Of a stretch of 34,980 nucleotides of DNA, positions 16,366 to 24,929 are shown piece after piece (position 1 is the stretch's first letter; every line of letters begins with the position of its first letter). Made by a program: the position numbers and the translations under genes. The stretch is taken from assembly GCA_964488495.1 (NCBI GenBank), contig CAZAUQ010000024.1, positions 1-34,980 of the forward strand, read 5' to 3'. This DNA comes from UBA1402 sp964488495. GTDB taxonomy: Bacteria > Bacteroidota > Bacteroidia > Bacteroidales > UBA1402. The notes under the pieces were generated by a model, which did no database searches, was not told the DNA's origin, and saw only the letters and a program-made list of their open reading frames with translations.

Positions 16366-17452
16366 TTATTCCCCTCCGTATTCCATCAAATAAGCCTTGA
16401 TGAATTCATCCAGTTCGCCGTCCATGACTGCCTGCACGTTGGAGGTCTGATAATCGGTGCGATGATCTTTCACCCGCCGGTCGTCAAAAACGTAGCTGCG
16501 TATTTGTGAACCCCATTCGATTTTCTTTTTCCCTGCTTCAATTTTGGCTTGTTCGGCCCGGCGTTTCTCCAGTTCAATCTCGTATAGCTGCGATTTGAGA
16601 AGCCTCAGGGCATTTTCCTTATTGCCAAGCTGAGAACGGCTTTCGGTATTTTCGATAACTATGCCCGAAGGAAGGTGATGCAGACGAACGCCTGTCTCCA
16701 CCTTGTTTACGTTCTGGCCACCTGCGCCCGATGAGCGAAAAGTATCCCAGGTGATGTCGGAATCCTTGATTTCGATTTCGATGCTGTCGTCCACCAGAGG
16801 AACTACAAAGACCGAAGTAAAAGAAGTCATGCGTTTACCCTGGGCATTAAATGGAGAAACCCGCACCAGTCGGTGTACGCCGTTTTCGCTCTTTAAATAA
16901 CCAAAGGCATAATCACCTTCCACGGTCATGGTAACAGTTTTGATGCCGGCATCGTCTCCGTCCTGCCAGTTGGTGACAGTGGTTTTGTATCCGTGGTTGT
17001 CGCAATAGCGCTGATACATGCGGTAGAGCATTTCGGCCCAATCCTGGCTTTCGGTGCCGCCGGCTCCTGCATTTATTTTGAGCACAGCCCCGAGTTTGTC
17101 TTCTTCGCGACGGAGCATATTTTTCATTTCCAGGTTTTCGAGCAGGTAGAGGGTTTGATGGTATTGCTCATCCATTTCCTCTTCGCTCAGGGCCGCTTCT
17201 TTGTAAAAGTCGTAAGCCAGCGCCAGTTCCTGTACGGCTGTATGAATTTCCTCGTAAGCCTCTATCCAGCTTTTGAGTTGCTTGATTTTGCGCATTTGTT
17301 CCTCGGCTTCTCTTTGTTTTTCCCAGAAACCGGGAGCCTGAGTCTTGAGTTCTTCCTCTTTTAAAGCGTCAATTTTGTTTTCGATGTCAAAGATACCTCC
17401 TCAGCGCGTGTTCGCGCTCCTGGATCTCTTTGATCTGGTCTGTTGTAGTCAT
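16366..17452 (-). CDS. prfB: Peptide chain release factor 2, expressed by programmed +1 frameshift
   Basis: RF2 recognises UGA and UAA and triggers peptide release. Translation starts at ATG 17452 and reads 21 codons (MTTTDQIKEIQEREHALRRYL) to an in-frame TGA at 17389-17387. Slipping +1 at CTT continues with GAC at 17388 to the stop at 16366, giving 361 residues, close to the usual 365. The anticodon-mimic SPF is at about 199-201 and the catalytic GGQ at 244-246 (SSGAGGQNVNKVETG). An ATG at 17295 opens the second frame, but using it would remove the N-terminal ~52 residues of the protein. The ATG overlaps the stop of the upstream acyl-CoA ligase gene by one base (TAATG), so the two are probably co-translated. 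Confidence 0.95.
17386..17401 (-). promoter_or_regulatory. prfB autoregulatory +1 frameshift site
   Basis: Minus strand reads AGGAGG TAT CTT TGA C: an internal Shine-Dalgarno-like sequence three bases before CTT, then the UGA stop followed by C. It matches the E. coli prfB site except for one base (AGGGGG there). Low RF2 slows termination at UGA and favours the slip, which raises RF2. Confidence 0.95.
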
Positions 17453-19272
17453 TATAAATACATTTTTTCTATTTCGTCCTTGTAACGATCGGCAATCACA
17501 TTGCGTTTCATCTTAAGTGTGTTGGTCAATTCTCCGTTGTCTATGCTGAAAGCTCTGGGCAGCAAAACAAAACGGCGGATTTGCTCGAAACCTGCCATAT
17601 TCTTTTGCAGTATGCGGATTCTGTTCTCAAAAAAGGTATATATCCGTTCGTCTTTAAGTACCTCTTCAGGATCGTTGATATTCAGGTGACGGATGCCCAA
17701 TTTTTCCACCAAACTTTTTAGTTCTGTGTAAGCGGGAACAATCAGGGCGCTGACAAATTTCTGTTGATCTCCGATAACAGCCACCATGTCGATGTATTTG
17801 TCGTTGCAAAGCACTGCTTCTATGTTTTGGGGAGCAATGTATTTTCCGTTGGAAGTCTTAAACAAATCCTTGAGACGCTCGGTCAGCACCAAATGCCCTT
17901 CTTTGTTGATGTAACCGATATCACCGGTGCGGAAAAAGCCATCTTCGGTAAAGGCTTTGGCATTGGCTTCTGGCTTGTTGTAATAACCCGGGGTGATGGT
18001 TTTGCCCTTGAGTAATATTTCTCCGTTGTCATCGATGCGCACTTGCAACTTATCAATAAAACTGCCTACGCTGTCGAGGCTGAAGTGTTTTTCGTCAAAG
18101 CTGGTCACCGTAGCTGTTGTCTCGGTCAGGCCGTAGCCATAGTAAATGGGTATGCCAACCGAACGCATAAAAATCAGAATATCGTTAGAAAGCTTGGCTC
18201 CGGAAACAGGAAAGAGTTTGCCGTTTTCTAAACCTACGGCTTTTTTGAGGAAGGCAAACAAGCTTATTCTGTATAAATTATAACGCAGACTCAGCCAAAC
18301 AGGAGGCTTAAGGTCCAGGCGTTTGTAATCGAGATTATAACGTTTGCCCAGTTTTACGGCATGAAACACCACTTTTTGAGCAAGGGCGGGCATGGCGTTA
18401 ATCTTTTCCATAATGCCACTGTACACTTTTTCCCAAAACCGTGGAACATTGCACATGATAGAAGGGCGAACCTCTTTGAGACTCTGCTGTATATCGAGCG
18501 GTTTAAGATTGATGTCCACCCGGATCAGCCTCGAAAAACAATACAGACTCCAGGCTTTCTCGAAAATATGGGTCAGGGGCAAAAAACTAATTGAAACATC
18601 GTTTTTATCAAAAAGATATAAGAGTTTAATGTCCATTACTCTTATAATTTCCTTGTAATTGCTGTGCAAAAGCTGTACGCCTTTGGGATCGCCGGTTGTA
18701 CCCGAAGTATAGAGAATATTGGCAAGGTCATCTTCCCGACAGGCTTTGCGTCTGGCATCTATCTGCTCTTGCAGGTCCAGCAGCATTCCGTTGTGTATAA
18801 AATCGTTGAAATAAACAGATTGACTATCGTTTTTCTGTAAGCGAACATTGGTGTCAAAGACAACAATTTGTTTCAGTCCGCATTCCTGGTTGCTAAAGGC
18901 CTCAAAAGCACGGTCGTATTGATATTGTTCACCTACAAAAATCAATCGGATACCCGCGTCGGCAATGATGTATTCAATCTGACTGGTGGTACTGGTGGCG
19001 TACATAGGTACACTTACTGACCTTAGGCTAAAAATGGAGAATTCGCTGATGACACATTCGGGCTTGTTTTGTGAAAAAATGCCCACTTTTTCCTGTTCCC
19101 CGATGCCAAAGTCGAGCAGGGCGGCAGACAGGCTGTTGATATAATCGTTCAGTTCTTTCCACGATATGCCTTTCCATTGATTGTCGGTATAATCCCGGTA
19201 GCGCATGGCAATCCGGTCACCGTGACTGGCTGCATATTCAGGCACCAATCTGGAAAAATGATGAATATTCAT
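17452..19272 (-). CDS. Long-chain fatty acid--CoA ligase (AMP-forming)
   Basis: Activates fatty acids to acyl-CoA through an acyl-adenylate. The protein has 606 residues from the ATG at 19272 (MNIHHFSRLVPEYAASHGDR). A TTG nine codons earlier overlaps the -7 element and is rejected as the start. Motifs are the P-loop YTSGTTGDPKG (~188-198), the long-chain subfamily block PLTHIFEKAW, YYGYGLTETTATVTS, FRTGDIGYINKEGHLVLTER and the C-terminal lysine region LFKTSNGKYIAPQNIE. The closing LTNTLKMKRNVIADRY is also typical. No transmembrane segment is evident, so it is probably cytoplasmic or peripheral on the membrane. It is the first gene of a two-gene operon with prfB. Confidence 0.9.
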   Translation of the reverse strand: MNIHHFSRLVPEYAASHGDRIAMRYRDYTDNQWKGISWKELNDYINSLSAALLDFGIGEQEKVGIFSQNKPECVISEFSIFSLRSVSVPMYATSTTSQIEYIIADAGIRLIFVGEQYQYDRAFEAFSNQECGLKQIVVFDTNVRLQKNDSQSVYFNDFIHNGMLLDLQEQIDARRKACREDDLANILYTSGTTGDPKGVQLLHSNYKEIIRVMDIKLLYLFDKNDVSISFLPLTHIFEKAWSLYCFSRLIRVDINLKPLDIQQSLKEVRPSIMCNVPRFWEKVYSGIMEKINAMPALAQKVVFHAVKLGKRYNLDYKRLDLKPPVWLSLRYNLYRISLFAFLKKAVGLENGKLFPVSGAKLSNDILIFMRSVGIPIYYGYGLTETTATVTSFDEKHFSLDSVGSFIDKLQVRIDDNGEILLKGKTITPGYYNKPEANAKAFTEDGFFRTGDIGYINKEGHLVLTERLKDLFKTSNGKYIAPQNIEAVLCNDKYIDMVAVIGDQQKFVSALIVPAYTELKSLVEKLGIRHLNINDPEEVLKDERIYTFFENRIRILQKNMAGFEQIRRFVLLPRAFSIDNGELTNTLKMKRNVIADRYKDEIEKMYL

Positions 19273-19295
19273 TTGATATAGAATTGATTTAGCCT

Positions 19296-19304
19296 GCAAA
19301 AGTA
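19296..19304 (-). promoter_or_regulatory. -7 promoter element for the acyl-CoA ligase-prfB operon
   Basis: Minus strand reads TACTTTTGC, an exact TAnnTTTG match, 23 bp before the ATG at 19272. Confidence 0.6.
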
Positions 19305-19367
19305 CGCTTATAATTCATATTTTTCTCAAAAGCTCCAAGTTTTGTATTGTTTAAAGATATTCTTAGC

Positions 19368-19376
19368 TAATTTTGC
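19368..19376 (+). promoter_or_regulatory. -7 promoter element for the M20-family gene
   Basis: TAATTTTGC, an exact TAnnTTTG match, with a TTG 18 bp upstream that could serve as the -33 element. The ATG follows at 19396. Confidence 0.6.
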
Positions 19377-19395
19377 ATGTTGATTATCAATAATT

Positions 19396-20451
19396 ATGGA
19401 TTACAAAAGCAGCATAGATTTATTGAAAGAGCTCATCGCTTTGCCCTCTTTCAGCAAAGAGGAAAAGCTCAGAGCTGATTTTTTGTGCCGTTATCTGCAG
19501 GAGCTTGGCTTTGAGCCCAAACGTGCAGGCAACAACCTATGGTGTCAAGCGCAAGACATCGACAGCAGCAAACCTACTTTGTTGCTCAATTCCCATATCG
19601 ATACCGTACATCCTTCTGATTCCTGGACCCGCAAGCCCTTTGAGCCTCAAACCGAAGGTGACCGCCTCTACGGCTTGGGCAGCAACGATGCCGGAGCCGC
19701 CCTGGTTTGTCTGATCCTGACATTTTGGAGGCTGAGCCGCAAATCCCAGCCTTACAACCTGATACTAGGTTTGTCGGCCGAAGAAGAAATCACCGGGGTT
19801 CAGGGAATAGAATTGCTTATGTCGGCTCTGCCGCCCATAGATCTGGCTGTTGTAGGTGAGCCTACCGGCATGCAGGCCGCCATAGCCGAAAAAGGTTTAT
19901 TGGTCTTGGATTGTACAGCCCGGGGGAAGTCGGGCCATGCTGCGCACGACAATCCCGACAATGCCATTTACAATGCCATCGATGATATCAACTGGTTCCG
20001 GACTACTATCCTTCCCCGTTCATCCGATTTACTTGGCCCCGTCAAAATGACCGTTACCCAGATTCAGGCCGGCGAAAAGCATAATATTGTCCCGGACAAC
20101 TGCCGTTTTACCGTGGATATACGAATAAACGAGAAATACAGCAATCAGGAACTGTACGACTATATTTGTACTCAGGTTAAATGCTCGGTGCGTGCCCGTT
20201 CTTTCCGTCTGAGTCCCTCTTTCATTCCTCCCGATCATCCCGTTGTCAAAGCCTGCAAGGCACAGGGCCTTCCTTTGTATGGTTCCCCCACACTTTCGGA
20301 TCAGGCCAGAATGCATTGCCCTTCCATAAAAATAGGCCCCGGCCAGTCGCTGCGTTCACATACAGCCGATGAGTTTATTTTATTGTCCGAAATCCGTGAA
20401 GGGGCAGAGGTTTACTATCGTTTGCTGGACGAGCTGAAGATTAAGGAATAA
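19396..20451 (+). CDS. M20-family metallo-amidohydrolase (ArgE/DapE type)
   Basis: A two-metal zinc amidohydrolase of 351 residues. All metal and catalytic positions are visible: H67 and D69 in NSHIDTV, bridging D98 in SNDAGA, catalytic E129 and ligand E130 in SAEEE, E155 in VGEPTG, and H322 in RSHTADEF. The dimerisation lid lies between about 170 and 280 (GKSGHAAHDNPDNAIYNAI). The family includes N-acetylornithine deacetylase and succinyl-DAP desuccinylase. In Bacteroidota arginine synthesis, a relative deacylates N-succinyl- or N-acetylcitrulline. That role is likely here because of the short single-chain form, but no other arg gene is in the window, so no symbol is given. It has its own promoter and converges with the EnvC-like gene. 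Confidence 0.85.
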   Translation: MDYKSSIDLLKELIALPSFSKEEKLRADFLCRYLQELGFEPKRAGNNLWCQAQDIDSSKPTLLLNSHIDTVHPSDSWTRKPFEPQTEGDRLYGLGSNDAGAALVCLILTFWRLSRKSQPYNLILGLSAEEEITGVQGIELLMSALPPIDLAVVGEPTGMQAAIAEKGLLVLDCTARGKSGHAAHDNPDNAIYNAIDDINWFRTTILPRSSDLLGPVKMTVTQIQAGEKHNIVPDNCRFTVDIRINEKYSNQELYDYICTQVKCSVRARSFRLSPSFIPPDHPVVKACKAQGLPLYGSPTLSDQARMHCPSIKIGPGQSLRSHTADEFILLSEIREGAEVYYRLLDELKIKE

Positions 20452-20476
20452 ATTCTCAAATGTCGATGAGATTTGT

Positions 20477-21700
20477 TTAAAATTTCTTGATCCAAATCTC
20501 CGGATTCAGCCGTTGCTTGTCCTGCCAGAGTTGAAAATGCAGGATGGTCTGGTTGGCCTGTTGCTTGTCAACGAAGACTTTGCCCAGTAATTCTCCGGTT
20601 TTGACTTTGTCTCCCAATTTCACTCTGACGTCTTCGAGGTTGGAATAGACCGTGAGATATTTACCGTGCCGCACAATGACAGATGCGTTCATGCCTGGCA
20701 CCATGAAGATTTTACTGACTGTGCCTTTGAAAACGGCTCTGGCCGAAGCCCCTGCCCGAGTCTGAATATCGATGCCCTTGCTGTTAGTTTGCACGTATTT
20801 AAGTTCCTGAAATTTCTGCTGTCCAAAGTGCACAATAATGGTTCCGGGCTCGTTCAGGGGGAAGGGAAGTTTGCCTTTGTTGCTGCTAAAGTCGTCGGAC
20901 AAAATCTTTTCGTCTATGGTCATGGAGTAGCCGCCTTCGCTTTCGGGCTCATTGCGCTCTTTATCCTGGCTGGCCTTGCGAATTTCTTCGGCAATGATTT
21001 CCTCAATTTGTTTATCGAGACGTGCGGCCAGTTCCCGGTCTTTTTTGAGCTCGGCGTTCAGTGTAGATTCCTTCTTTTTGAGGGTATTCAGCAAGCTGCG
21101 CTGCTTTTCTCTTTCCTTGTTCAGGCGCTCGCGTTCGGCTTGTTGTTCATCGAGCAGTTCTTTTTGTTGCTGATAGGCCAGTTCCAGGTCAATGCGTTTT
21201 TTTTCGAGTTGTACTTGCTTTTGACGAATTTCTTCGGCTTGTCTGCGCTGAAATTTTGTGTATTCATTCAGGTAGCGAATCCGGCGATAGCTTTGGCTGA
21301 GGTCTTCGGCCGAGAAAATGAACATCAGCCTGTCGTCTGTGTTTAGCCGGGTATGCAGTTGCTGAATCAATTGAGCGTACTGTTGCTGTTTGACAGACAG
21401 TTGCCGCTTGAGTTCGTTGTATTCGTTTTGCAGATTGCGCAGGGACCTGGACAGCTTATTCATTTCGGTGTTCAGTCGGCTGATGTATTGTTCGGTCGAT
21501 TTGATCTGATCGTTCAGGATGGTGTATTGATAGAGCAGAGCCTTGCTCGATTTCTGGTTGGCACTTAAACTTTCGTTAGCCGCTTTGATACGCTCCAATA
21601 CGGCCAGCCTTTCCTTCCGGACATCTTCTATGCTTTGCTGGGCTTCGAGTGCGGCAAAACTTAAGATCAATAGACTAAGAAAACAATAAATCCGTCGCAT
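20477..21700 (-). CDS. EnvC-like murein hydrolase activator (coiled coil plus degenerate LytM/M23 domain)
   Basis: The ATG at 21700 gives 407 residues; a TTG at 21706 overlaps the previous stop and is rejected. A signal peptide (~1-20, ending LEAQQ) is followed by long coiled coils at ~22-230 (RLNTEMNKLSRSLRNLQNEY; KKESTLNAELKKDRELAARL), then a LytM domain at ~285-405. The zinc site is largely lost: the usual HxGxD reads SKGID, the usual YAHL reads YSNL, and the final HLHFE-like motif reads ILHFQ, keeping one His. Family knowledge suggests a periplasmic activator of division amidases rather than a hydrolase, as in E. coli EnvC. It is the last gene of the dut operon, 2 bp after the DUF4292 gene. 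Confidence 0.85.
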   Translation of the reverse strand: MRRIYCFLSLLILSFAALEAQQSIEDVRKERLAVLERIKAANESLSANQKSSKALLYQYTILNDQIKSTEQYISRLNTEMNKLSRSLRNLQNEYNELKRQLSVKQQQYAQLIQQLHTRLNTDDRLMFIFSAEDLSQSYRRIRYLNEYTKFQRRQAEEIRQKQVQLEKKRIDLELAYQQQKELLDEQQAERERLNKEREKQRSLLNTLKKKESTLNAELKKDRELAARLDKQIEEIIAEEIRKASQDKERNEPESEGGYSMTIDEKILSDDFSSNKGKLPFPLNEPGTIIVHFGQQKFQELKYVQTNSKGIDIQTRAGASARAVFKGTVSKIFMVPGMNASVIVRHGKYLTVYSNLEDVRVKLGDKVKTGELLGKVFVDKQQANQTILHFQLWQDKQRLNPEIWIKKF

Positions 21701-21702
21701 CG

Positions 21703-22512
21703 TCAAAACTGAAGTTGATTTAAAAAGGATTCCACACTTGTTTGTTTATAATTGCCCGGTACCGGAAAATCAAAAGAAAGCCTGGTGTTGTAGGCCGGAT
21801 TGATGTAATCTATTCTTAACTCTGTATCTTCGTTTTCCTGTTGAAAGCTCACAACAACTCTGGAAGGGAAAGAGCCGAAAGTGGTGGTTTGAAAAAGGCT
21901 GTAATCTACGTTGAGAGGAAAATCCAGCACACTGCTTTCCAGCTTGGCCCGATGGTATTCTCCGGCCTTATTAATGTAAAATTTTGCCTTTTCGTTTTGA
22001 TAAGCACTGCTCAAAACCAATTCTTTATCAACCTCCTGCAAGTCAAAATCCTTAGCGCTGATTGTTTTGTTTCCGGGAACGAAAAATTGATTGGAAAGTA
22101 CCGAAGTCAGGGCTTTTAAAGCATAAACAGCCTGATCGTTTCCAATGTTCTGATCGGAAAGTGCGGCTCTGGCATAGGACTTCTGGAGCCGGTTCATCAG
22201 AAACACACTGTCTGTGGTAAGGAGCAGCCGTCCTACCTCTATGCCCAGAAAGGGTTGCAGGGAAACCCAAAGGCAACTGTCTTTTTGAATTTTTACCTGA
22301 GCAGAGAAACTGTTTGAGCCCTGGCTGGTTTTAAAGTTGATGTTTACCTTGGATTCCAGCAGGTCAAAAGAGTTGTGCTGATCAAGGATGAGCTGAATGC
22401 GCTGATAGGGATCTGTTTTTTTGAAAAGCTTTTTAGTGGGAGAACAGGCCGGCATCAATACTAAGGCCAAGGCCAGCAGCAGGGGAAAACATCTTTTTAG
22501 TTGAGTTGTCAT
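21703..22512 (-). CDS. DUF4292 outer-membrane-type lipoprotein
   Basis: A 269-residue lipoprotein: the signal peptide ends in LMPA-C with the lipidated Cys at residue 23. The rest is mostly beta (LLESKVNINFKTSQGSNSFS, LWVSLQPFLGIEVGRLLLT), which resembles the LolA/LolB-like half-barrel fold expected for DUF4292. By analogy it might carry lipid or lipoprotein in the periplasm, but no function is established. Its ATG overlaps the TPR gene stop by 4 bp (ATGA), and the EnvC-like gene follows 2 bp after its own stop, so the three are translationally coupled. This set follows dut in many Bacteroidales. Confidence 0.85.
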   Translation of the reverse strand: MTTQLKRCFPLLLALALVLMPACSPTKKLFKKTDPYQRIQLILDQHNSFDLLESKVNINFKTSQGSNSFSAQVKIQKDSCLWVSLQPFLGIEVGRLLLTTDSVFLMNRLQKSYARAALSDQNIGNDQAVYALKALTSVLSNQFFVPGNKTISAKDFDLQEVDKELVLSSAYQNEKAKFYINKAGEYHRAKLESSVLDFPLNVDYSLFQTTTFGSFPSRVVVSFQQENEDTELRIDYINPAYNTRLSFDFPVPGNYKQTSVESFLNQLQF

Positions 22513-24311
22513 TGGTTGTCGGATAAAGTGTTCAGATACTCAGCCTTGTTTGCTTTTTGTTGCAAGATGTCAGATGCTCCTCCCAGAGCAGCCGCTTTTT
22601 TCCACTGTTCAACCGCCTTTTCTTTTTCATCGTTGAACCACAGAATATCTCCGTAATGTTCGAGCAATTCAATATTTGGTTCTTTGGAATGTTCTATGGC
22701 TCTTTGAATATAGATTTTAGCCAGGCGGTATTGTTTTTGTTTGAAAAAAACCCAGGCGTAGGTGTCCAGAAAAGTGCTGTTGGTGGGCTGGATATCCAAA
22801 CTTCTGCGGGACATTTTTTCGGCTTTCGATAAATTGCTCTCGTCCAGGCTTAAAAAATAGGCGTAATTGTTCAGGACCAAATGGTTGTCGGGATTGAATT
22901 CCAGCGCCTGCTCGTAGTGAGCGTAGACCTTGGCGGTATCGCCTGTCTGATGGTAAATGTCACCCATATAGCCCAGTATACCCGACAGGAAAGTCCTGTT
23001 ATTAGGATCGGAATATTCCAGGCATTTTTGATAAGCATTCAGCGCTTCGTCGTGGTTAAGTTCAATGCTGTAAGTCAGGGCCAGGTAATACCAGAATTCT
23101 GCTTCCCCGGGGAAATACACCAGTGCCTCCCGGCAAATACGACGAATCTGTTCCTGATTGCCTTCTTCGAGGTTGAGGCCTAAATAATCCTGCCAGATGC
23201 TTAATTGATTGGGGTTTAAATCGAGGACGTTACGTAATTCGCCGATGGCTTCGTCTTTGCGTTTAGTGAGCAGCAACCAGCGAACCCTCAGATCGCGCAA
23301 ATCGTAAGCACTGGGATGTTGTTCAAGTAAAAGCTCAAAATAGTGTTCAATCTGCAGGCTGTCTTCTTGATTTTTGTAGTTGCCGAGCAGGGTTCTGAAA
23401 ATGTTCAATTTGCTTTCCAGTTCGGTTTTGGGATTGCTCAGGGCAAGATGTCGCTGCTCGTTCATAGCCAGGCTGTCTCCCACAGCCTTGTAATAATCCG
23501 ATAAAAACAGGCGGGCAGCGCCGTTGTCGGGCTCCATATCGAGAGCTTGCAGAAAGCATTTTTTGGCTTTTTTGGTTTTTCCGATCTCCATCCAGCCGCC
23601 TCCGACCAATAAAAGATAGCTGGTTTCCCGGGGATTGGACTTTTGAAGTTTTTGCAGTTCCCTGATGGCCGGTTTGGGTTGGTTCAAAGCCAGGTATAAA
23701 TTATATTTCTGCATGCTGAGTTCCTGGTTTATGCCGACGGAATTTTCAAAACGATCCAGGGCCTCAATGGCTTGGACGTACTGCTTAAGCTCGGTATGGA
23801 GCAAAGACAGCGTGTAATACAATTCGTAATTGTCGGGATTTTTGACTACCAGTTGCTCCAGCAAGTTAACAGCATCCGGATAACGTTGCAGTTGTTGGTA
23901 AATACCGGCCAGTTGCAAGCCATACCAATCGTTGTCGGGATCCAGGGCAAAGGCTTTTTCGTAATGAGCCACATAGCGCTCGGTTTGATTCATGGCTCTG
24001 TAGAAAGCGGCAATTTCGGCGTGAGCCGCTGCGCTGGTGGAATCCAGGCTTAGGCAATGCCTGAACATCTCAAAGGCGGAGCCGTATTGTTCCTGTGCTT
24101 TCAGGCGCAGGCCTTCCTCAAAATAATAGCTGAAACTGCGGGCAGTGTCGAATGGCTGTTCTTCGGCCTTCCGGGCATCGAGAGTTTGGGCAGTGACAGC
24201 TTGAGCAGACCCCAGTATCAGCAGCAGGCAAAACAAGACAAACAAGCCCGCTCTATGTTGCAATACCTTGCAGGCAGTTCCGTCAAGCTGTGGATAAGCC
24301 GTCTTTTTCAT
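22509..24311 (-). CDS. TPR-repeat protein, secreted or periplasmic
   Basis: A 600-residue protein from the ATG at 24311. An in-frame ATG at 24401 would overlap dut by about 85 bp and add an arginine-rich non-signal stretch, so it is rejected. A hydrophobic segment at ~21-41 (LFVLFCLLLILGSAQAVTAQ) acts as a signal peptide or anchor. Then about a dozen TPR units run to the end, with the W/Y-G-A-F-P pattern in AAAHAEIAAFYRAMNQ, DNYELYYTLSLLHTELKQ, DNHLVLNNYAYFLSL and NSTFLDTYAWVFFKQKQYRL. These repeats bind partner proteins, which are unknown here. It sits 5 bp after dut and overlaps the DUF4292 gene, which suggests an envelope-assembly module with the lipoprotein and the EnvC-like protein. Confidence 0.88.
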   Translation of the reverse strand: MKKTAYPQLDGTACKVLQHRAGLFVLFCLLLILGSAQAVTAQTLDARKAEEQPFDTARSFSYYFEEGLRLKAQEQYGSAFEMFRHCLSLDSTSAAAHAEIAAFYRAMNQTERYVAHYEKAFALDPDNDWYGLQLAGIYQQLQRYPDAVNLLEQLVVKNPDNYELYYTLSLLHTELKQYVQAIEALDRFENSVGINQELSMQKYNLYLALNQPKPAIRELQKLQKSNPRETSYLLLVGGGWMEIGKTKKAKKCFLQALDMEPDNGAARLFLSDYYKAVGDSLAMNEQRHLALSNPKTELESKLNIFRTLLGNYKNQEDSLQIEHYFELLLEQHPSAYDLRDLRVRWLLLTKRKDEAIGELRNVLDLNPNQLSIWQDYLGLNLEEGNQEQIRRICREALVYFPGEAEFWYYLALTYSIELNHDEALNAYQKCLEYSDPNNRTFLSGILGYMGDIYHQTGDTAKVYAHYEQALEFNPDNHLVLNNYAYFLSLDESNLSKAEKMSRRSLDIQPTNSTFLDTYAWVFFKQKQYRLAKIYIQRAIEHSKEPNIELLEHYGDILWFNDEKEKAVEQWKKAAALGGASDILQQKANKAEYLNTLSDNQ

Positions 24312-24316
24312 TAAAA

Positions 24317-24751
24317 TTATTTTTTCCCCGTGTGACCGAAACCTCCGGCGCCTCTTTCTGTGGCTTCGAGTGTGTCCGCTTCTTGCCAGATCGCCTGGCA
24401 ATGTGATGCAATAACCATTTGACAGATTCTTTCTCCGTCTTCAACATACACTTCCTCTTGCGATAAATTGATCAGAATAACTCCGATTTCGCCTCGATAA
24501 TCGGCGTCAATGGTGCCGGGTGTGTTTAGCACGGTCAGTCCTTTTTTGAGCGCCAGGCCGCTGCGGGGCCTGATTTGAGCTTCGTAACCGGCAGGCAGTT
24601 CTATAAAAAGCCCGGTGGGTATCAGCTTGCGTTCGAAAGGCTTAATGCAGATGGCGGCATCGATGTTGGCACGCAGGTCCATACCTGCCGAAAGGCTGGT
24701 TGCGTATTGAGGCAGTGGATGTTTGGATTGGTTGACAATTTTTACGGTCAT
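24317..24751 (-). CDS. dut: dUTP diphosphatase
   Basis: Hydrolyses dUTP to dUMP and pyrophosphate, which keeps uracil out of DNA and supplies dTMP synthesis. The protein has 144 residues, typical of the homotrimeric enzyme. All five motifs are present: AGMDLRA (motif 1), RPRSGLALKKG (motif 2), NTPGTIDADYRGEI (motif 3, catalytic Asp), ERICQMVI (motif 4) and the flexible C-terminal RGAGGFGHTG (motif 5). It heads a four-gene operon with a TPR protein, DUF4292 and an EnvC-like protein, with its own promoter element at 24813-24821. Confidence 0.97.
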   Translation of the reverse strand: MTVKIVNQSKHPLPQYATSLSAGMDLRANIDAAICIKPFERKLIPTGLFIELPAGYEAQIRPRSGLALKKGLTVLNTPGTIDADYRGEIGVILINLSQEEVYVEDGERICQMVIASHCQAIWQEADTLEATERGAGGFGHTGKK

Positions 24752-24812
24752 ATCTTATGGATACTTAATTTACTGTAAATGCATTAAATAGCTTAGTAAT
24801 ACATTCAAACGG

Positions 24813-24821
24813 ACAAAAATA
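24813..24821 (-). promoter_or_regulatory. -7 promoter element for the dut operon
   Basis: Minus strand reads TATTTTTGT, an exact TAnnTTTG match, 61 bp before the dut ATG. Confidence 0.55.
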
Positions 24822-24883
24822 CAAAAATTATTGACAGGCTGAATATGAGCTTTTAAAAAAGCATGATTGTCCGGGGAAATTCT

Positions 24884-24892
24884 TACATTTGC
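24884..24892 (+). promoter_or_regulatory. -7 promoter element for the FKBP lipoprotein gene
   Basis: TACATTTGC, an exact TAnnTTTG match, 37 bp before the ATG at 24930 and divergent from the dut promoter. Confidence 0.55.
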
Positions 24893-24929
24893 GAGCTGTT
24901 TGTACAACAGTATTTTAAAAGATACCAAC

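Noticed and set aside
17295..17295. ATG at 17295 as the prfB start
   Set aside because: It would drop the N-terminal ~52 residues, while the upstream frame has a classic +1 frameshift site and a coupled start.
20452..20476. Terminator between the convergent M20 and EnvC-like genes
   Set aside because: Only a 5-bp stem with a short T-rich tail is visible, too weak to call.
20666..21346. 226-codon plus-strand frame rich in Phe and Leu, resembling a membrane protein
   Set aside because: It is the complement of the Lys/Glu/Gln-rich coiled coil of the EnvC-like gene, which produces artificial hydrophobic frames.
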